Positions 24,844 through 33,980 of a DNA stretch of 64,000 nucleotides are shown one piece after another. The stretch's first letter is position 1; the number at the start of each line of letters is the position of its first letter. The stretch is from contig NZ_JBIGHX010000006.1 in NCBI RefSeq assembly GCF_043555885.1, positions 124,001 through 188,000 on the forward strand, written 5' to 3'. The position numbers and the translations under genes were made by a program. Source of the stretch: Pelomonas lactea. Lineage in GTDB: Bacteria; Pseudomonadota; Gammaproteobacteria; Burkholderiales; Burkholderiaceae_C. The notes beneath the pieces were generated by a model. That model was not told where the DNA came from and did no database searches. It saw only the letters and a list, made by a program, of their open reading frames with translations.

Positions 24844-25791
24844 ATGACGTTCAAGGTGTTTGTGGATGGCCAGGAAGGCACGACCGGCTTGCGGATTCAC
24901 GAGTACCTGGCGGCCCGCACCGACATCGAGGTGCTCAAGATCGCCGCCGACAAGCGCAAGGACCCCGCCGAGCGTTCGCGCCTGCTGAACGCCGCCGACG
25001 TGGCCTTCCTGTGCCTGCCGGACGCCGCGTCGCGCGAGGCGGCCTTCATGGTCAACAACGACCGCACCTGCCTCATCGACGCCAGCACGGCCCACCGCAC
25101 GGCGCCGGGCTGGGCCTTCGGCCTGCCGGAGCTGGCCCGCGGCCAGCGCGGCGCCATCCAGGCCAGCAAGCGCATCGCCAACCCGGGCTGCCACGCCAGC
25201 GCCTTCATCCTCGCCGTGCGCCCGCTGGTGGACGCCGGCCTGCTGCCGCGCGAGGCGGCCGTCAGCGCCACGTCCATCACCGGCTACTCGGGCGGCGGCA
25301 AGAGCATGATCGCCGAGTACGAGCAGCACCCGCTGCCCGCGCACCTGCAGGCGCCGCGCCCCTACGGCCTGGGCCTGAAGCACAAGCACCTGCCGGAGAT
25401 GATGGCGCACACCGGGCTGGCCGCGCCGCCGGTGTTCATGCCCATCGTCAGCAGCTTCTACAAGGGCCTGGCCGTCAGCGTGCCGCTGCAGCTGAGCCAG
25501 CTGAAGGCCGGCACCACGCCCGAGCAGATCCACGCCGCGCTGGCCGCGCACTACGACGGCGAGCGTTTCATCAACGTCATGCCGCTGCGCGACGCGGCGA
25601 CGCTGGAGACCGGCTTCTTCGACGTGCAGGCCTGCAACGACACCAACCGCGTGGACATCTTCGTGTTCGCATCCGACACGCAGGCGCTGGTCATCGCGCG
25701 GCTGGACAACCTTGGCAAGGGCGCCAGCGGCGCGGCCGTGCAGAGCATGAACGTGCACCTGGGCCTGGAAGAGAGCCTCGGCCTGGTCTGA
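24844..25791 (+). CDS. argC: N-acetyl-gamma-glutamyl-phosphate reductase (type 2)
   Basis: 315 aa, the short ArgC type. N-terminal VFVDGQEGTTGLRIHEYL is the NADP-binding loop, IANPGCHASAF holds the active-site Cys, and GLGLKHKHLPEM is the conserved substrate region. It makes N-acetylglutamate semialdehyde in arginine biosynthesis. No other arg gene is close. It is divergent from the hydrolase-parB pair with 51 bp between starts. Confidence 0.93.
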   Translation: MTFKVFVDGQEGTTGLRIHEYLAARTDIEVLKIAADKRKDPAERSRLLNAADVAFLCLPDAASREAAFMVNNDRTCLIDASTAHRTAPGWAFGLPELARGQRGAIQASKRIANPGCHASAFILAVRPLVDAGLLPREAAVSATSITGYSGGGKSMIAEYEQHPLPAHLQAPRPYGLGLKHKHLPEMMAHTGLAAPPVFMPIVSSFYKGLAVSVPLQLSQLKAGTTPEQIHAALAAHYDGERFINVMPLRDAATLETGFFDVQACNDTNRVDIFVFASDTQALVIARLDNLGKGASGAAVQSMNVHLGLEESLGLV

Positions 25792-25862
25792 CCCCTGAAC
25801 GGTGACGTTGCGCGGGAGCGCGGCGTCGCGATACTGCGGCCTCCCAACCTGGAGGACCGCCC

Positions 25863-28253
25863 GTGGGCAAGACCCGACCGCCGCTGGCGCATGAGCAGCT
25901 GCTGGCCACCGTGCACATCGCCGGCGCGGCCGACCCGCTGGGCCTGCCGCTGGCCGCCGTGGACGCGCAGTCGCGCCAGAGCATGGCGCAGCAGGCGCTG
26001 CGCTGGACCTATGTGCTGCGCTCCCGCCAGCGCTGGCTGCGCGATGCCAAGGTGCGCGAGCAGCACCAGGCCGATGCCACCGCGACGCTGGCCCGGTTGG
26101 GCCTGGATGCCAACGGGCTGCAGGCGCTGGGCGATGCGGACCGGCTGGTGGTGCGCGTGCCTTACCAGCATGAGGCGCTGTGCTGGGAAGGGCGCGTGTT
26201 CCCGTGGGAGTACGTGCTGGCCGCCGCCACGCGCGAGCAGCGCCGCGCTGCGCCCGGCGGCCCGAAGCCGCTGACCGTCATCCGCGAGCTGCAGGTGCAG
26301 CACGAGGTGGAGGGCCGCTGGCAGCCGGTGCCGCGCGCGGCGGTCGTGTTCCCCGCCTGGCCGGACTTCCGGGTGCTGTTTGTCAACACGCTGCCCAGCG
26401 AGCTGGGCGAGCGCTGGACGGTGGAGGCCGAGCTGGCCAACCTGGCGCGGGCGCTGCCGGCCGGTGTGCCCGCGCCACGCGTGCTCAGCCATCCCAGCCT
26501 GGACGAGCTGGTGGCCGAGCTGGTGGCGCGGCCGCCGCAGCTGCTGCACTTCGCCGGCATGGACAGCCACCAGGGCCTGCGCGAGCTGGTGGCCGCCCAG
26601 GGCGATGCGGCGGTGGTGGAGGTGGCCGGTGTGGTGTGCCGCGCGGCCGACGTGATGGCCGACCGGCAGCGCCTCGTCGACGGGCTGCTGCTGCGCGGCA
26701 GCCACGGCGTGCCGCAGCTGGTGCCGGCGCAGCAGCTGGCCCAGCGCCTGGCGGCCGCGGGCGTGCCGGTCTACCTGGCCACGTTCAACGTCTGGAACAG
26801 CGCGGCGCGGCTGGCGCCCATGCTGGTGGCCGAGGGCGCGGCGCGGGCGGCGCTGGGCTTCCAGGACGCCTTCGACGACTCGCTGGCCGAGTACGTGCTG
26901 ACGCAGCTGCTGCGCCAGCTGTTCGACGGCGGCTTCGACCTTCCCGACGCCTTCGCCCGCGTATGGGGGGAGGTGAGGGCGCTGCCCGAGTCGGTGGACG
27001 CGACCGGCGTGACGCTGTGGCTGGACGGCCCCGTGTTCGTCGACCCGGCGACGCGCGCGGCCCATGAGGCGCAGGGCCGGCGGCTGGCGGCACAGGCGGC
27101 CGAGATCGCGCGGCCGGCGCCGGCCTCGGCCGCGGTGCGCTGCGAGATCGAGCCCTTCGCCGAGCTGAACTACGCGGTGCTGCACAACGCGCAGCCGCTG
27201 TTCAGGCGCTTCGTGCTGAGCTGCGAGCGCTTCCAGGAGGCGGCGCCGCTGGACGTCAGCGTGGCCGTGCACATGGGGGCGGAGGTGGCGCGCTTCCAGC
27301 GCCGCGTGACGCTGCGCCAGGTGCGCGAGAAGCTGACCGACAAGATCCACGTGCCGCTGACGGCCGAGGTGGCGCGCAGCGTGCACGAGGCCATCAACAC
27401 CAGCCTGCATGTCTGCGTGCGCCAGGGCGGCGACGTGCTCTACGACGACAGCCACCGGCTGCGCCTGCTGCCGGTGGACCAGTGGCGCGACAACCGCCGC
27501 GACGGCCGCTGGCTGCCGTCGTTCGTGCTGCCGCGGGACCCGGCCGTCGTGGGCGCCGTGGCCCGGGCGCAGCGCTACAACCGCGTGCTGCGCGACGACC
27601 CGTCGGCCGGCTTCGAGGGCTACCAGTGCGTGCCCGAGAACGCCGTCGACGAGGACGCGCTGCGTGGCGTGGACCGGCAGGTCGAGGCGATCTGGGCCAC
27701 GCTGCTGCACGACTGGCAGCTGGGCTATGTGAACCCGCCGCCCAGCTACAGCGGCGAGCTGGACTCGCAGCGCCTGCGCGTGCCGTCCACCGTGCTGGCC
27801 GAGCGCGCGGGCACCTGCATCGACCTGGCGCTGCTGTTCGCGGCCTGCCTGGAGCTGGTGGACATCTATCCCGTCGTCTTCCTGCTCGACGGCCATGCGC
27901 TGCCCGGCTGGTGGCGGCACCGCAGCTTCCAGCAGGAGTACCAGCAGATGGGCGCGGCCAGCTATGGCGACGCGGTGCAGGGCGATGCCGGCGGCAGCGC
28001 GGCGGCCAATGCGCAGGCCGTCAGCTGGCATGCCGGCAAGGCCAGCTGGGCCGAGGTGCGGCGCTGGATACGCGAGCGCAAGCTGGTGCCCATCGAGACG
28101 GTGCGGCTCACCGAGCATTGCGGCTTCATCGAGGCCATCGAGGCCGGCGTGCAGGCGCTGTCCGAGCGGGCCGACTACGACTCGATGCTGGACATCGTGA
28201 CGGCGCGCCAGGCGCAGGTCACGCCGCTGCCGTTGCTCCGGGAGGCGCCATGA
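25863..28253 (+). CDS. CHAT-like / transglutaminase-like two-domain protein
   Basis: 796 aa, GTG start after TGGAGGA. Residues about 85-395 resemble a CHAT (caspase-like) protease domain: CWEGRVFPWEYVL, the His region LLHFAGMDSHQGL (His229), VYLATFNVWNSAARLAP and AEYVLTQLLRQLFDGGFDLPDAF. The catalytic Cys position appears to be Trp311, so this part may be inactive. Residues about 410-790 match the transglutaminase-like domain found in DUF4011-type proteins: FVLPRDPAVV, RLRVPSTVLAERAGTCIDLALLFAACLE (Cys652) and FLLDGHALPGWW (His678). No signal peptide or membrane segment. The stop overlaps the next gene (ATGA). Function unknown; a role in conflict or signalling is inference. Confidence 0.7.
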   Translation: MGKTRPPLAHEQLLATVHIAGAADPLGLPLAAVDAQSRQSMAQQALRWTYVLRSRQRWLRDAKVREQHQADATATLARLGLDANGLQALGDADRLVVRVPYQHEALCWEGRVFPWEYVLAAATREQRRAAPGGPKPLTVIRELQVQHEVEGRWQPVPRAAVVFPAWPDFRVLFVNTLPSELGERWTVEAELANLARALPAGVPAPRVLSHPSLDELVAELVARPPQLLHFAGMDSHQGLRELVAAQGDAAVVEVAGVVCRAADVMADRQRLVDGLLLRGSHGVPQLVPAQQLAQRLAAAGVPVYLATFNVWNSAARLAPMLVAEGAARAALGFQDAFDDSLAEYVLTQLLRQLFDGGFDLPDAFARVWGEVRALPESVDATGVTLWLDGPVFVDPATRAAHEAQGRRLAAQAAEIARPAPASAAVRCEIEPFAELNYAVLHNAQPLFRRFVLSCERFQEAAPLDVSVAVHMGAEVARFQRRVTLRQVREKLTDKIHVPLTAEVARSVHEAINTSLHVCVRQGGDVLYDDSHRLRLLPVDQWRDNRRDGRWLPSFVLPRDPAVVGAVARAQRYNRVLRDDPSAGFEGYQCVPENAVDEDALRGVDRQVEAIWATLLHDWQLGYVNPPPSYSGELDSQRLRVPSTVLAERAGTCIDLALLFAACLELVDIYPVVFLLDGHALPGWWRHRSFQQEYQQMGAASYGDAVQGDAGGSAAANAQAVSWHAGKASWAEVRRWIRERKLVPIETVRLTEHCGFIEAIEAGVQALSERADYDSMLDIVTARQAQVTPLPLLREAP

Positions 28254-29593
28254 GTTCGCACACCTTGTGGGCCGAGGCGCGTGAGCTGTTCACCGCGCCG
28301 GCCGCCGCACCCGCCGAGACGGCCAGGCCCTCGCTGCAGCAGCGCCGCCGCCGCGGCTTCGAGGCCGGGGACGGGCGTGCCGCCGTGCGCCTGCTGCGCG
28401 ACGACGACGGCCTGCTGCACTGGGTCTACGAGCCGCCCGCGGCGCCACGGGGCGGCGGCGCGACGCGGCGCAGCTGGCGCGCCGTCGGCGTGGATGCGAA
28501 CGACACGGTCGAGCGCATCGCGTTCCCCGAGCTGGGCCGCAACGCCGTCACCGACGCGCTGCAGAAGCTGGACGTGCGGCTGAACCCGACGCTGGCCGGC
28601 CTGCGCCCCACCGACGGCCTGCGCCGCTGGGATGGCGCGCAATGGGCGCCGCTGGCCGCCGGGGAACTGGCCGCGCTGCAGGGCCGCGTGCTGGTGCTGG
28701 TGCATGGCACGTTCAGCCAGAGCGCGATGTACGCGAAGGAGTTCGCCGCCACGGCCGACGGCCAGGCGCTGTTCGAGCGGCTGACGCGTGCCGGCGGCGC
28801 CTATGCCGCGGTGCTGGCGTTCGACCACCCGACGCTGTCCGTCGCACCGTGGCTGAACGCGCTGGCCCTCAGCGACGCGCTGGCCGGCTGCGCAGCCGAG
28901 CTGGACTTCGTGGGCCACAGCCGCGGCGGCCTCGTCATCTCGTGGCTGCTGCGGCTGGCGCCCGCGCTGCCGGTGCGCCAGGCGCTGTTCGTCGGCTCGC
29001 CGCTGGCCGGCACGTCGCTGGCCGCGCCGGACAAGCTGCGCCAGGCGCTGGACCTGCTGGCCAGCTTCGCCGATGCCGTGGCCGAGACCGCACTCCAGGC
29101 CGGCAAGGCCGCGCCGCCGGGCCTGCAGCCGCTGGCGCTGGGCGTGAGCGGCCTGGCCTGCGTGCTGGGCAAGGTGCTGGCGCTGGGCGCGCGCACGCCG
29201 CTGGCCGATGCCGCCGTGGGCCTGGTGCCCGGGCTGCTGGCACAGGGCCGCGTGGCCAACAACCTGGAGCTGGCCCAGCTGTACCCGCTGCCCGGCGGCG
29301 CGGACGTGCGCGCCATCGGCGGCAGCTTCATGCCGGCGGAGGTCAACCAGCCGCTGTGGAAGCTGTGGCAGCGGGTGACGAACCTGAAGGGCCAGGCGAT
29401 GTACTACGGCGCGGACCTGATCTTCGACCAGCCCAACGACCTTGTCGTCGACAGCGCGTCGATGAACCGGCTGGGCGACGCGACGCTGGCCGCGCCGCAG
29501 TGGGAAGACCTGGGCGTCAGCGCCGAGACCCACCACACCAACTACTTCCAGGACCTGCGGGTGTTGACCTGGCTGGACCGGCGGCTGCGGTGA
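28250..29593 (+). CDS. Alpha/beta hydrolase (lipase-like, DUF7379 type)
   Basis: 447 aa, cytosolic. A start region of about 145 residues of unknown fold precedes the hydrolase: oxyanion loop LVLVHGTFSQSAMY, nucleophile elbow FVGHSRGGLV (Ser224), acid in FDQPNDLVVD (Asp397 likely) and His in ETHHTNYF (His428/429). GGAGG precedes the ATG, which overlaps the stop of the CHAT-like gene, so the two are strictly coupled. Lipase-like hydrolases of this kind are often found next to CHAT or caspase-like genes; a membrane-lipid or ester substrate is possible. Confidence 0.75.
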   Translation: MSSHTLWAEARELFTAPAAAPAETARPSLQQRRRRGFEAGDGRAAVRLLRDDDGLLHWVYEPPAAPRGGGATRRSWRAVGVDANDTVERIAFPELGRNAVTDALQKLDVRLNPTLAGLRPTDGLRRWDGAQWAPLAAGELAALQGRVLVLVHGTFSQSAMYAKEFAATADGQALFERLTRAGGAYAAVLAFDHPTLSVAPWLNALALSDALAGCAAELDFVGHSRGGLVISWLLRLAPALPVRQALFVGSPLAGTSLAAPDKLRQALDLLASFADAVAETALQAGKAAPPGLQPLALGVSGLACVLGKVLALGARTPLADAAVGLVPGLLAQGRVANNLELAQLYPLPGGADVRAIGGSFMPAEVNQPLWKLWQRVTNLKGQAMYYGADLIFDQPNDLVVDSASMNRLGDATLAAPQWEDLGVSAETHHTNYFQDLRVLTWLDRRLR

Positions 29594-29674
29594 ATCGTGA
29601 CGTCAGGGCGGCGCGGCCGGGCGGGTAAGCTGGCTGCGCGCGGCCGTGTTGTCGCCGATCAAACCGGGATATCC

Positions 29675-30403
29675 ATGCACATCGTCAAGCATCTGGTTGC
29701 ATCCATCGCCATCGTTGCGCTGTCCGGCGCCACGCTCGCGCAGCCGGCGCCGTCCAGCGAGGTGTTGTTCACCCAGCTGAAGGCGCTGGCGCCCGCCGGC
29801 AATGCCGAGGTGCAGTACCACCTGGGCATGTTCCTGAACAACGGCATCGGCACCGCGCGGGACACCGCTGCGGCGTTCCAGCAGTTCTCCGCCGCCGCGG
29901 CGGCCGGCCACCCGCTGGCGGCCTACAAGGTGGGCTGCTACCTGGCCGGCCAGTTCCCGGGCGTGGTGCCTGTCGACCAGGCCGAGGCGCTGAAGTTCAA
30001 GCTGCGCGCCGCCGAGGCCGGCTACGAGCTGGCCCAGCAGGACGTGGGCATCGCGTACGCCAAGCGGGGCGATGCCGCGAACGCCCGGCAGTGGCTGGAG
30101 CGCGCGTCCCGGCAGGGCAGCCTGCCGGCCACGGCCTACCTGGCGCGCGATCTGTCCGCCGACCTGTCGGCCGACAAGACCAAGGGCTATGCGCTGCTGC
30201 AGCTGTTGAAGGCGCGCATGCCCGCGCCGCCGCCGGAGATGACCGAGCGCATCGCGAAGCTGGACGCGCAGCTCTCCGACGGCGAGAAGGCCGTGGCCGC
30301 CACGCTGCGCGCCAGCTGGGTGACGGGCGAGACGCCGCTGACGCAGCAGGCCCGCAGCGGGACCCGGGCGCTGCCGGCGCTGATCGCGTCGCTGGAGCGG
30401 TGA
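29675..30403 (+). CDS. Sel1/TPR-repeat periplasmic protein
   Basis: 242 aa. A signal peptide (VKHLVASIAIVALSGATLAQ) is followed by Sel1-like helical repeats: AEVQYHLGMFLNNGIGTARDTAAAF, HPLAAYKVGCYLAG, YELAQQDVGIAYAKRGDAANARQWLERAS. Such repeats bind protein partners. It lies 81 bp after the hydrolase gene on the same strand; export argues that it is not part of the cytosolic pair, but co-transcription is possible. Confidence 0.8.
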   Translation: MHIVKHLVASIAIVALSGATLAQPAPSSEVLFTQLKALAPAGNAEVQYHLGMFLNNGIGTARDTAAAFQQFSAAAAAGHPLAAYKVGCYLAGQFPGVVPVDQAEALKFKLRAAEAGYELAQQDVGIAYAKRGDAANARQWLERASRQGSLPATAYLARDLSADLSADKTKGYALLQLLKARMPAPPPEMTERIAKLDAQLSDGEKAVAATLRASWVTGETPLTQQARSGTRALPALIASLER

Positions 30404-30423
30404 CGCGGGCGGGGCGGTACGGC

Positions 30424-31434
30424 TTACTGCGCCACCAGCTCCACGCGCCGGTTCTTCGCCCGCCCGGCCTCGTCGCCATTGCCGGCCACCGGCGCCAGCG
30501 AGGCCAGGCCGCGGGCCGTCAGCCGCCTGGCGTCGACCTTGTACGGCGCCGCGGTCAGCGCCGCGACGACGGCCTGGGCGCGGGCCAGGCTGAGCTTCTC
30601 GTTGGCCTCGAAGCCGCCGACGTTGTCAGTGTGGCCGACGATCCAGGCCTTCAGCGCGGGCTGGCTCTTCAGCAGCTCGGCCATCGCGTCGAGCTGGGCC
30701 TGGGACTCGGGCTTGAGCTCAGTCCTGCCGGTGTCGAAGAACAGCCCCGTCAGCGTGACGCGGCCCTCCGCCGCCAGGCCGGCCTGCAGCGCGGCGGGGT
30801 CGACCGTGACCTGGCCGGTGGCCATGGCCTTGGGCTCGATGACCTGCACGTAGGTGGCGACCAGGCCGGTCGTCGCGTTGGCGGCCAGCGATGTGTAGAG
30901 CAGCACGGTGGCCTGCTGGCCCGGCTTGCCCAGCGTGCCGACGAGCATGCGGCCGTCGTCGTGGGCCAGCGCCGAGGTCAGGCTGTAGCGGCTGCCGGTC
31001 GGCGTGTCGACGTCGCCCTTGGCCCAGACGAAGCCCTTGGTGGGCTGCAGCTGGCGGGTCCAGGCGAAGTAGAGGTCGCTGCAGTCGCGCTCGCAGACGA
31101 AGCGCGGCTTGAAGCCGGCGGCGTTGAGCGCCTGCTGGTAGTTGCGCCAGACCTCCAGCGCCGCCTTGCCGCGCGGCGCGATGTAGACGGTCTGCGTGAC
31201 CTTGCCTTCGAGCTCGACCAGCTCCTTGAACTTGTACTTGTCGGCCTTCTGGTATTCGGGCGCGGCGGGCACGGCGGCGGCGTCCCAGTCGGCCACGCGC
31301 TGGCCGGCCAGCCAGGAGCCGGCGAAGCGCTTGATCAGCGGGTGGTCGGCAGCGCCGGGCAGGTCGGCGCCCGGCGCGGCGTGCGCGGTGAAGGCGGCCA
31401 GCAGCAGGGCGGCCAGCATCGAGCGGTGAAGCAT
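30424..31434 (-). CDS. DUF4892-OmpA family protein, copy 1
   Basis: 336 aa. Signal peptide, then a DUF4892-like N-terminal part (DHPLIKRFAGSWL, ELEGKVTQTVYIAPRGKAALEVWRNY, two Cys in VCERDC) and a C-terminal OmpA peptidoglycan-binding domain (GLFFDTGRTELKPESQAQL, VGHTDNVGGFEANEKLSLARA, KNRRVELV). The ATG at 31432-31434 is chosen for the GAGGA ribosome site. It is a tandem paralogue of the next gene, separated by 22 bp, and both probably sit in the periplasm or outer membrane. Confidence 0.88.
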   Translation of the reverse strand: MLHRSMLAALLLAAFTAHAAPGADLPGAADHPLIKRFAGSWLAGQRVADWDAAAVPAAPEYQKADKYKFKELVELEGKVTQTVYIAPRGKAALEVWRNYQQALNAAGFKPRFVCERDCSDLYFAWTRQLQPTKGFVWAKGDVDTPTGSRYSLTSALAHDDGRMLVGTLGKPGQQATVLLYTSLAANATTGLVATYVQVIEPKAMATGQVTVDPAALQAGLAAEGRVTLTGLFFDTGRTELKPESQAQLDAMAELLKSQPALKAWIVGHTDNVGGFEANEKLSLARAQAVVAALTAAPYKVDARRLTARGLASLAPVAGNGDEAGRAKNRRVELVAQ

Positions 31435-31456
31435 GGGCATCCTCGGGGCGATTGGG

Positions 31457-32497
31457 TTACTGCAGGACCATCTCGACGCGGCGGTTCTTCGCGCGACCGT
31501 CTTCGCTACCGTTGGACGCCACCGGCGCAAAGTTGGCGACGCCGCGCGCTTGCAGCCGACCGGCCGCGATGCCGCGCTGCGTGAGCGCCGCCACCACGGC
31601 CTTGGCGCGGCCTTCGCTGAGCGCGAGGTTGGCGTCGATGGCGCCGACGTTGTCGGTGTGGCCGACGATGAGCACCTTGAGCGCCGGCTGCGCCTTCAGC
31701 AGCGCGGCCATCTGGTCCAGCTGCGTGGCGCTGTCGGGCTTGACGTCGGTCTTGCCGGTGTCGAAGAACAGGCCGTACAGGGCCACCTTGCCCTCGGCCT
31801 GCAGGCCTTGGCCGATGGCCTTGGCGTCCACCGTGACCTGGCCCGTGGGCATGGCCTTGGGCTCGACGATCTCGACGTAGGTGACCGCGCGGTTGGTGTG
31901 CTCGTTGGACGCCATGGACGTGAACAGCAGCAGGTGCAGCGTGCGGCCACCGCTGCTCAGCGTGCCCACCGTCATGCGCGCCTGGTCATGGGTGATGGAC
32001 ATGGCCAGCGGCCAGCTGCTGCCGCGGTGCTGGCCGCCGGCGGCGGGCAGGTCGCCCTCGGCCCACTGCATGCCCTTGGCGCGCTCGTAGCCGTCCAGCG
32101 CGAAGTAGGCTTTGACACAGCCCTGGGCCTCGTTCTCGCAGCCCCAGGTGGGCTTGAAGCCGGCGGCGGCCAGCGCCTGCTGGTGGTTGCGGTAGACCTC
32201 CAGCGGGCTCTTGCCCAGCGGCGACAGGTAGAACAGCCGCGTGACCTTGCCTTCCAGCACGACGGGCCGGTTGAACTTGTCGTTCTCGGTCTTGGACACG
32301 CCGCTGGCGTCGGGGAAGCTGCGCTGGTCCCAGTCCTGCTGGGCGTAGCCGACGAGCACGCTGCCGGTGAAGCGCTTGAGGACGGGGTGGTCGGCGCTGC
32401 CGGCCACGTCGACCTTGGGGGCGTCGGCGAAGGCCGGGGTGGCGAGCGTGGCGGCGGCCAGCGTGAGGGTGGCGAGGGCGGTGCGCAGGGGCGTCAT
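31457..32497 (-). CDS. DUF4892-OmpA family protein, copy 2
   Basis: 346 aa, same layout as the downstream paralogue: signal peptide ending AFA, DUF4892-like part (DHPVLKRFTGSVLVGYAQQDWD, LEGKVTRLFYLSPLGKSPLEVYRNH, Cys pair in CENEAQGC) and OmpA domain (GLFFDTGKTDVKPDSATQLDQM, VGHTDNVGAIDANLALSEGRA). The D and R that bind diaminopimelate are kept (TDNVG, RAKNRR). The pair arose by duplication. A third DUF4892-like protein in the window (40014-40991) has a thioredoxin domain in place of OmpA. Confidence 0.9.
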   Translation of the reverse strand: MTPLRTALATLTLAAATLATPAFADAPKVDVAGSADHPVLKRFTGSVLVGYAQQDWDQRSFPDASGVSKTENDKFNRPVVLEGKVTRLFYLSPLGKSPLEVYRNHQQALAAAGFKPTWGCENEAQGCVKAYFALDGYERAKGMQWAEGDLPAAGGQHRGSSWPLAMSITHDQARMTVGTLSSGGRTLHLLLFTSMASNEHTNRAVTYVEIVEPKAMPTGQVTVDAKAIGQGLQAEGKVALYGLFFDTGKTDVKPDSATQLDQMAALLKAQPALKVLIVGHTDNVGAIDANLALSEGRAKAVVAALTQRGIAAGRLQARGVANFAPVASNGSEDGRAKNRRVEMVLQ

Positions 32498-32656
32498 GAG
32501 GAGCCTTGTGTTCCGAGGAGGGCGATGGTGACGCCGTCAACGCGGCGCGCTGGCTCGCCGATGGCCTTCAAACAAGGGACGGTGAGCCGCCGGCAGCGCC
32601 GTTTTTGTAGCCAGACGTAAGCCGCCGCTGCACGGTCTGACGGGTGGGGGGACGCG

Positions 32657-33154
32657 TCAGCCCGGGCGGGACGCCAGCAGGTAGCGCAGCTCGGTGCAGG
32701 GCTCGCCGCGGAACTCGGTGGCCACGGTGGCGATGCGGGTAGCGCCCAGCCGCTCCAGCAGCCGGATGCAGGCCGCGTTGCGCGCGTCGGTCTGTGCGTG
32801 GATGTGCCGGACGGCCGTCTGCTCGAACACCAGCGCGATGGCCGCGCGCACCGCGGCGCTGGCCAGGCCCCGGCCCTGCGCCGCGCGGGCGAGGCTGAAG
32901 CCGAACTCGGCCTCGCGGCCGTCGGCGCTGATGTGGACGCCCAGGTCACCGATCAGTTGGCCCGTCAGGTCATCGGCGATGCCCAGCTGCGTCCAGGTGC
33001 CGGGCTGGAACAGCGGGCCAGCGGCCATCTCTTCGAGGAAGGCCAGCGCCCGCGCGTCGGTCTGCGGCTGCCAGCCCTGCCAGCGGCCTACCTCGGGGTC
33101 GCCGCGGTAGGCCTGGAAGTCGGCCAGGTCGGTGGGGCGCAGGTGTCGCAGCAT
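32657..33154 (-). CDS. GNAT-family acetyltransferase, RimJ/RimL type
   Basis: 165 aa. The order MLRHLRPTDLADFQAYRGDPEVGRWQGW, GDLGVHISADGREAEFGFSLA, AAQGRGLASAAVRAAI and NAACIRLLERLGATR is that of RimJ/RimL-like acetyltransferases. I start at the ATG at 33152-33154; starting further upstream would translate the family 2 repeat as protein. The substrate is unknown. Confidence 0.85.
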   Translation of the reverse strand: MLRHLRPTDLADFQAYRGDPEVGRWQGWQPQTDARALAFLEEMAAGPLFQPGTWTQLGIADDLTGQLIGDLGVHISADGREAEFGFSLARAAQGRGLASAAVRAAIALVFEQTAVRHIHAQTDARNAACIRLLERLGATRIATVATEFRGEPCTELRYLLASRPG

Positions 33155-33177
33155 CAGCGGTGCCCGGCCGCCCGTAA

Positions 33178-33226
33178 CCGCTGATCGCCCCCTCGGGGGG
33201 CAGCGAGCATCGCGAGCGTGGGGGTC
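33178..33226 (-). repeat. Intergenic repeat family 2, copy 2
   Basis: Read on the minus strand it repeats the element at 5539-5586, with hairpin GCCCCC-CGA-GGGGGC in place of GCCTCC-CGA-GGAGGC. It lies between two acetyltransferase genes. Confidence 0.7.
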
Positions 33227-33233
33227 CATGAGC

Positions 33234-33980
33234 TCATGTCAGCACCGCCTCGGGGCTGCGGTAGTGATAACGGTAGGCGAACACAAAGCCCAGCCGTGCG
33301 TAAAGCCGCTGCGCGACGGCGTTGTCGCTGCCCACCTGCAGGTAGGCCTGGCGGGCGCCTTGCTGGTGGGCGAGGGCCAGCAGCGCGCGGCACAGCCGCT
33401 CGCCGTGGCCTTGCCGCGGCTGGGCCGACGCGATGTCGTACAGGCCGACCAGCTCGCCGTCGACAACCATCTGCCCGCAGGCCAGCAGCGCGCCGCCGGC
33501 GTCGTTCAGCGCAAAGCCCTGGTACGTCACCGGCGCGGTCGCGATGCGTTCGGCATGCGCGGCGATGGCCGTGTCGGACGACCCGCGCAGCCCACCGACG
33601 AGTGCTGCGTAGGCGGTGGCATCCAGCGGCTGCAGCGCGGCGGGCGCGGGGTCCGGCGTGAGGGTGGCCAGCACCATCACATCGGCCGCGTCGAACGCGC
33701 CCCAGCCCTTGGCAGCCAGGCGGGCATCGAGGTCGGCCGGCTGGCTCCACGGCGTCACGCGCACGGCCAGCGGCAGGCCGGCAGCGTCGTAGGCGCGCTG
33801 GCAGCGTGCCAGCAGCTCGTCCAGCGGCAGCGTGCCCTGGCGCAGCGCATTGATGCAGCGCGAGCGCTTGGCCTTGCCGGGCGACAGCCGGATCAGCCAG
33901 CCGTCGATGTCGGCCTGCTGCGGCGGGGCGGAGGCGTCCAGGCCGGCGAGTTCGGCGCGCAGGGCGAGGGCGTCAAGCAT
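33234..33980 (-). CDS. GNAT-family acetyltransferase (two-domain)
   Basis: 248 aa. The N-terminal half (IDGWLIRLSPGKAKRSRCINAL, LAVRVTPWSQPADLDARLAAKGW) resembles the N-terminal lobe of double-GNAT proteins. The C-terminal half has the acetyl-CoA loop (RQGHGERLCRALL) and QVGSDNAVAQRLYARLGFVFAYRYHYR. It overlaps the upstream acetyltransferase gene by eight bases, so both belong to one operon led by parA or mnmG. Confidence 0.82.
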   Translation of the reverse strand: MLDALALRAELAGLDASAPPQQADIDGWLIRLSPGKAKRSRCINALRQGTLPLDELLARCQRAYDAAGLPLAVRVTPWSQPADLDARLAAKGWGAFDAADVMVLATLTPDPAPAALQPLDATAYAALVGGLRGSSDTAIAAHAERIATAPVTYQGFALNDAGGALLACGQMVVDGELVGLYDIASAQPRQGHGERLCRALLALAHQQGARQAYLQVGSDNAVAQRLYARLGFVFAYRYHYRSPEAVLT

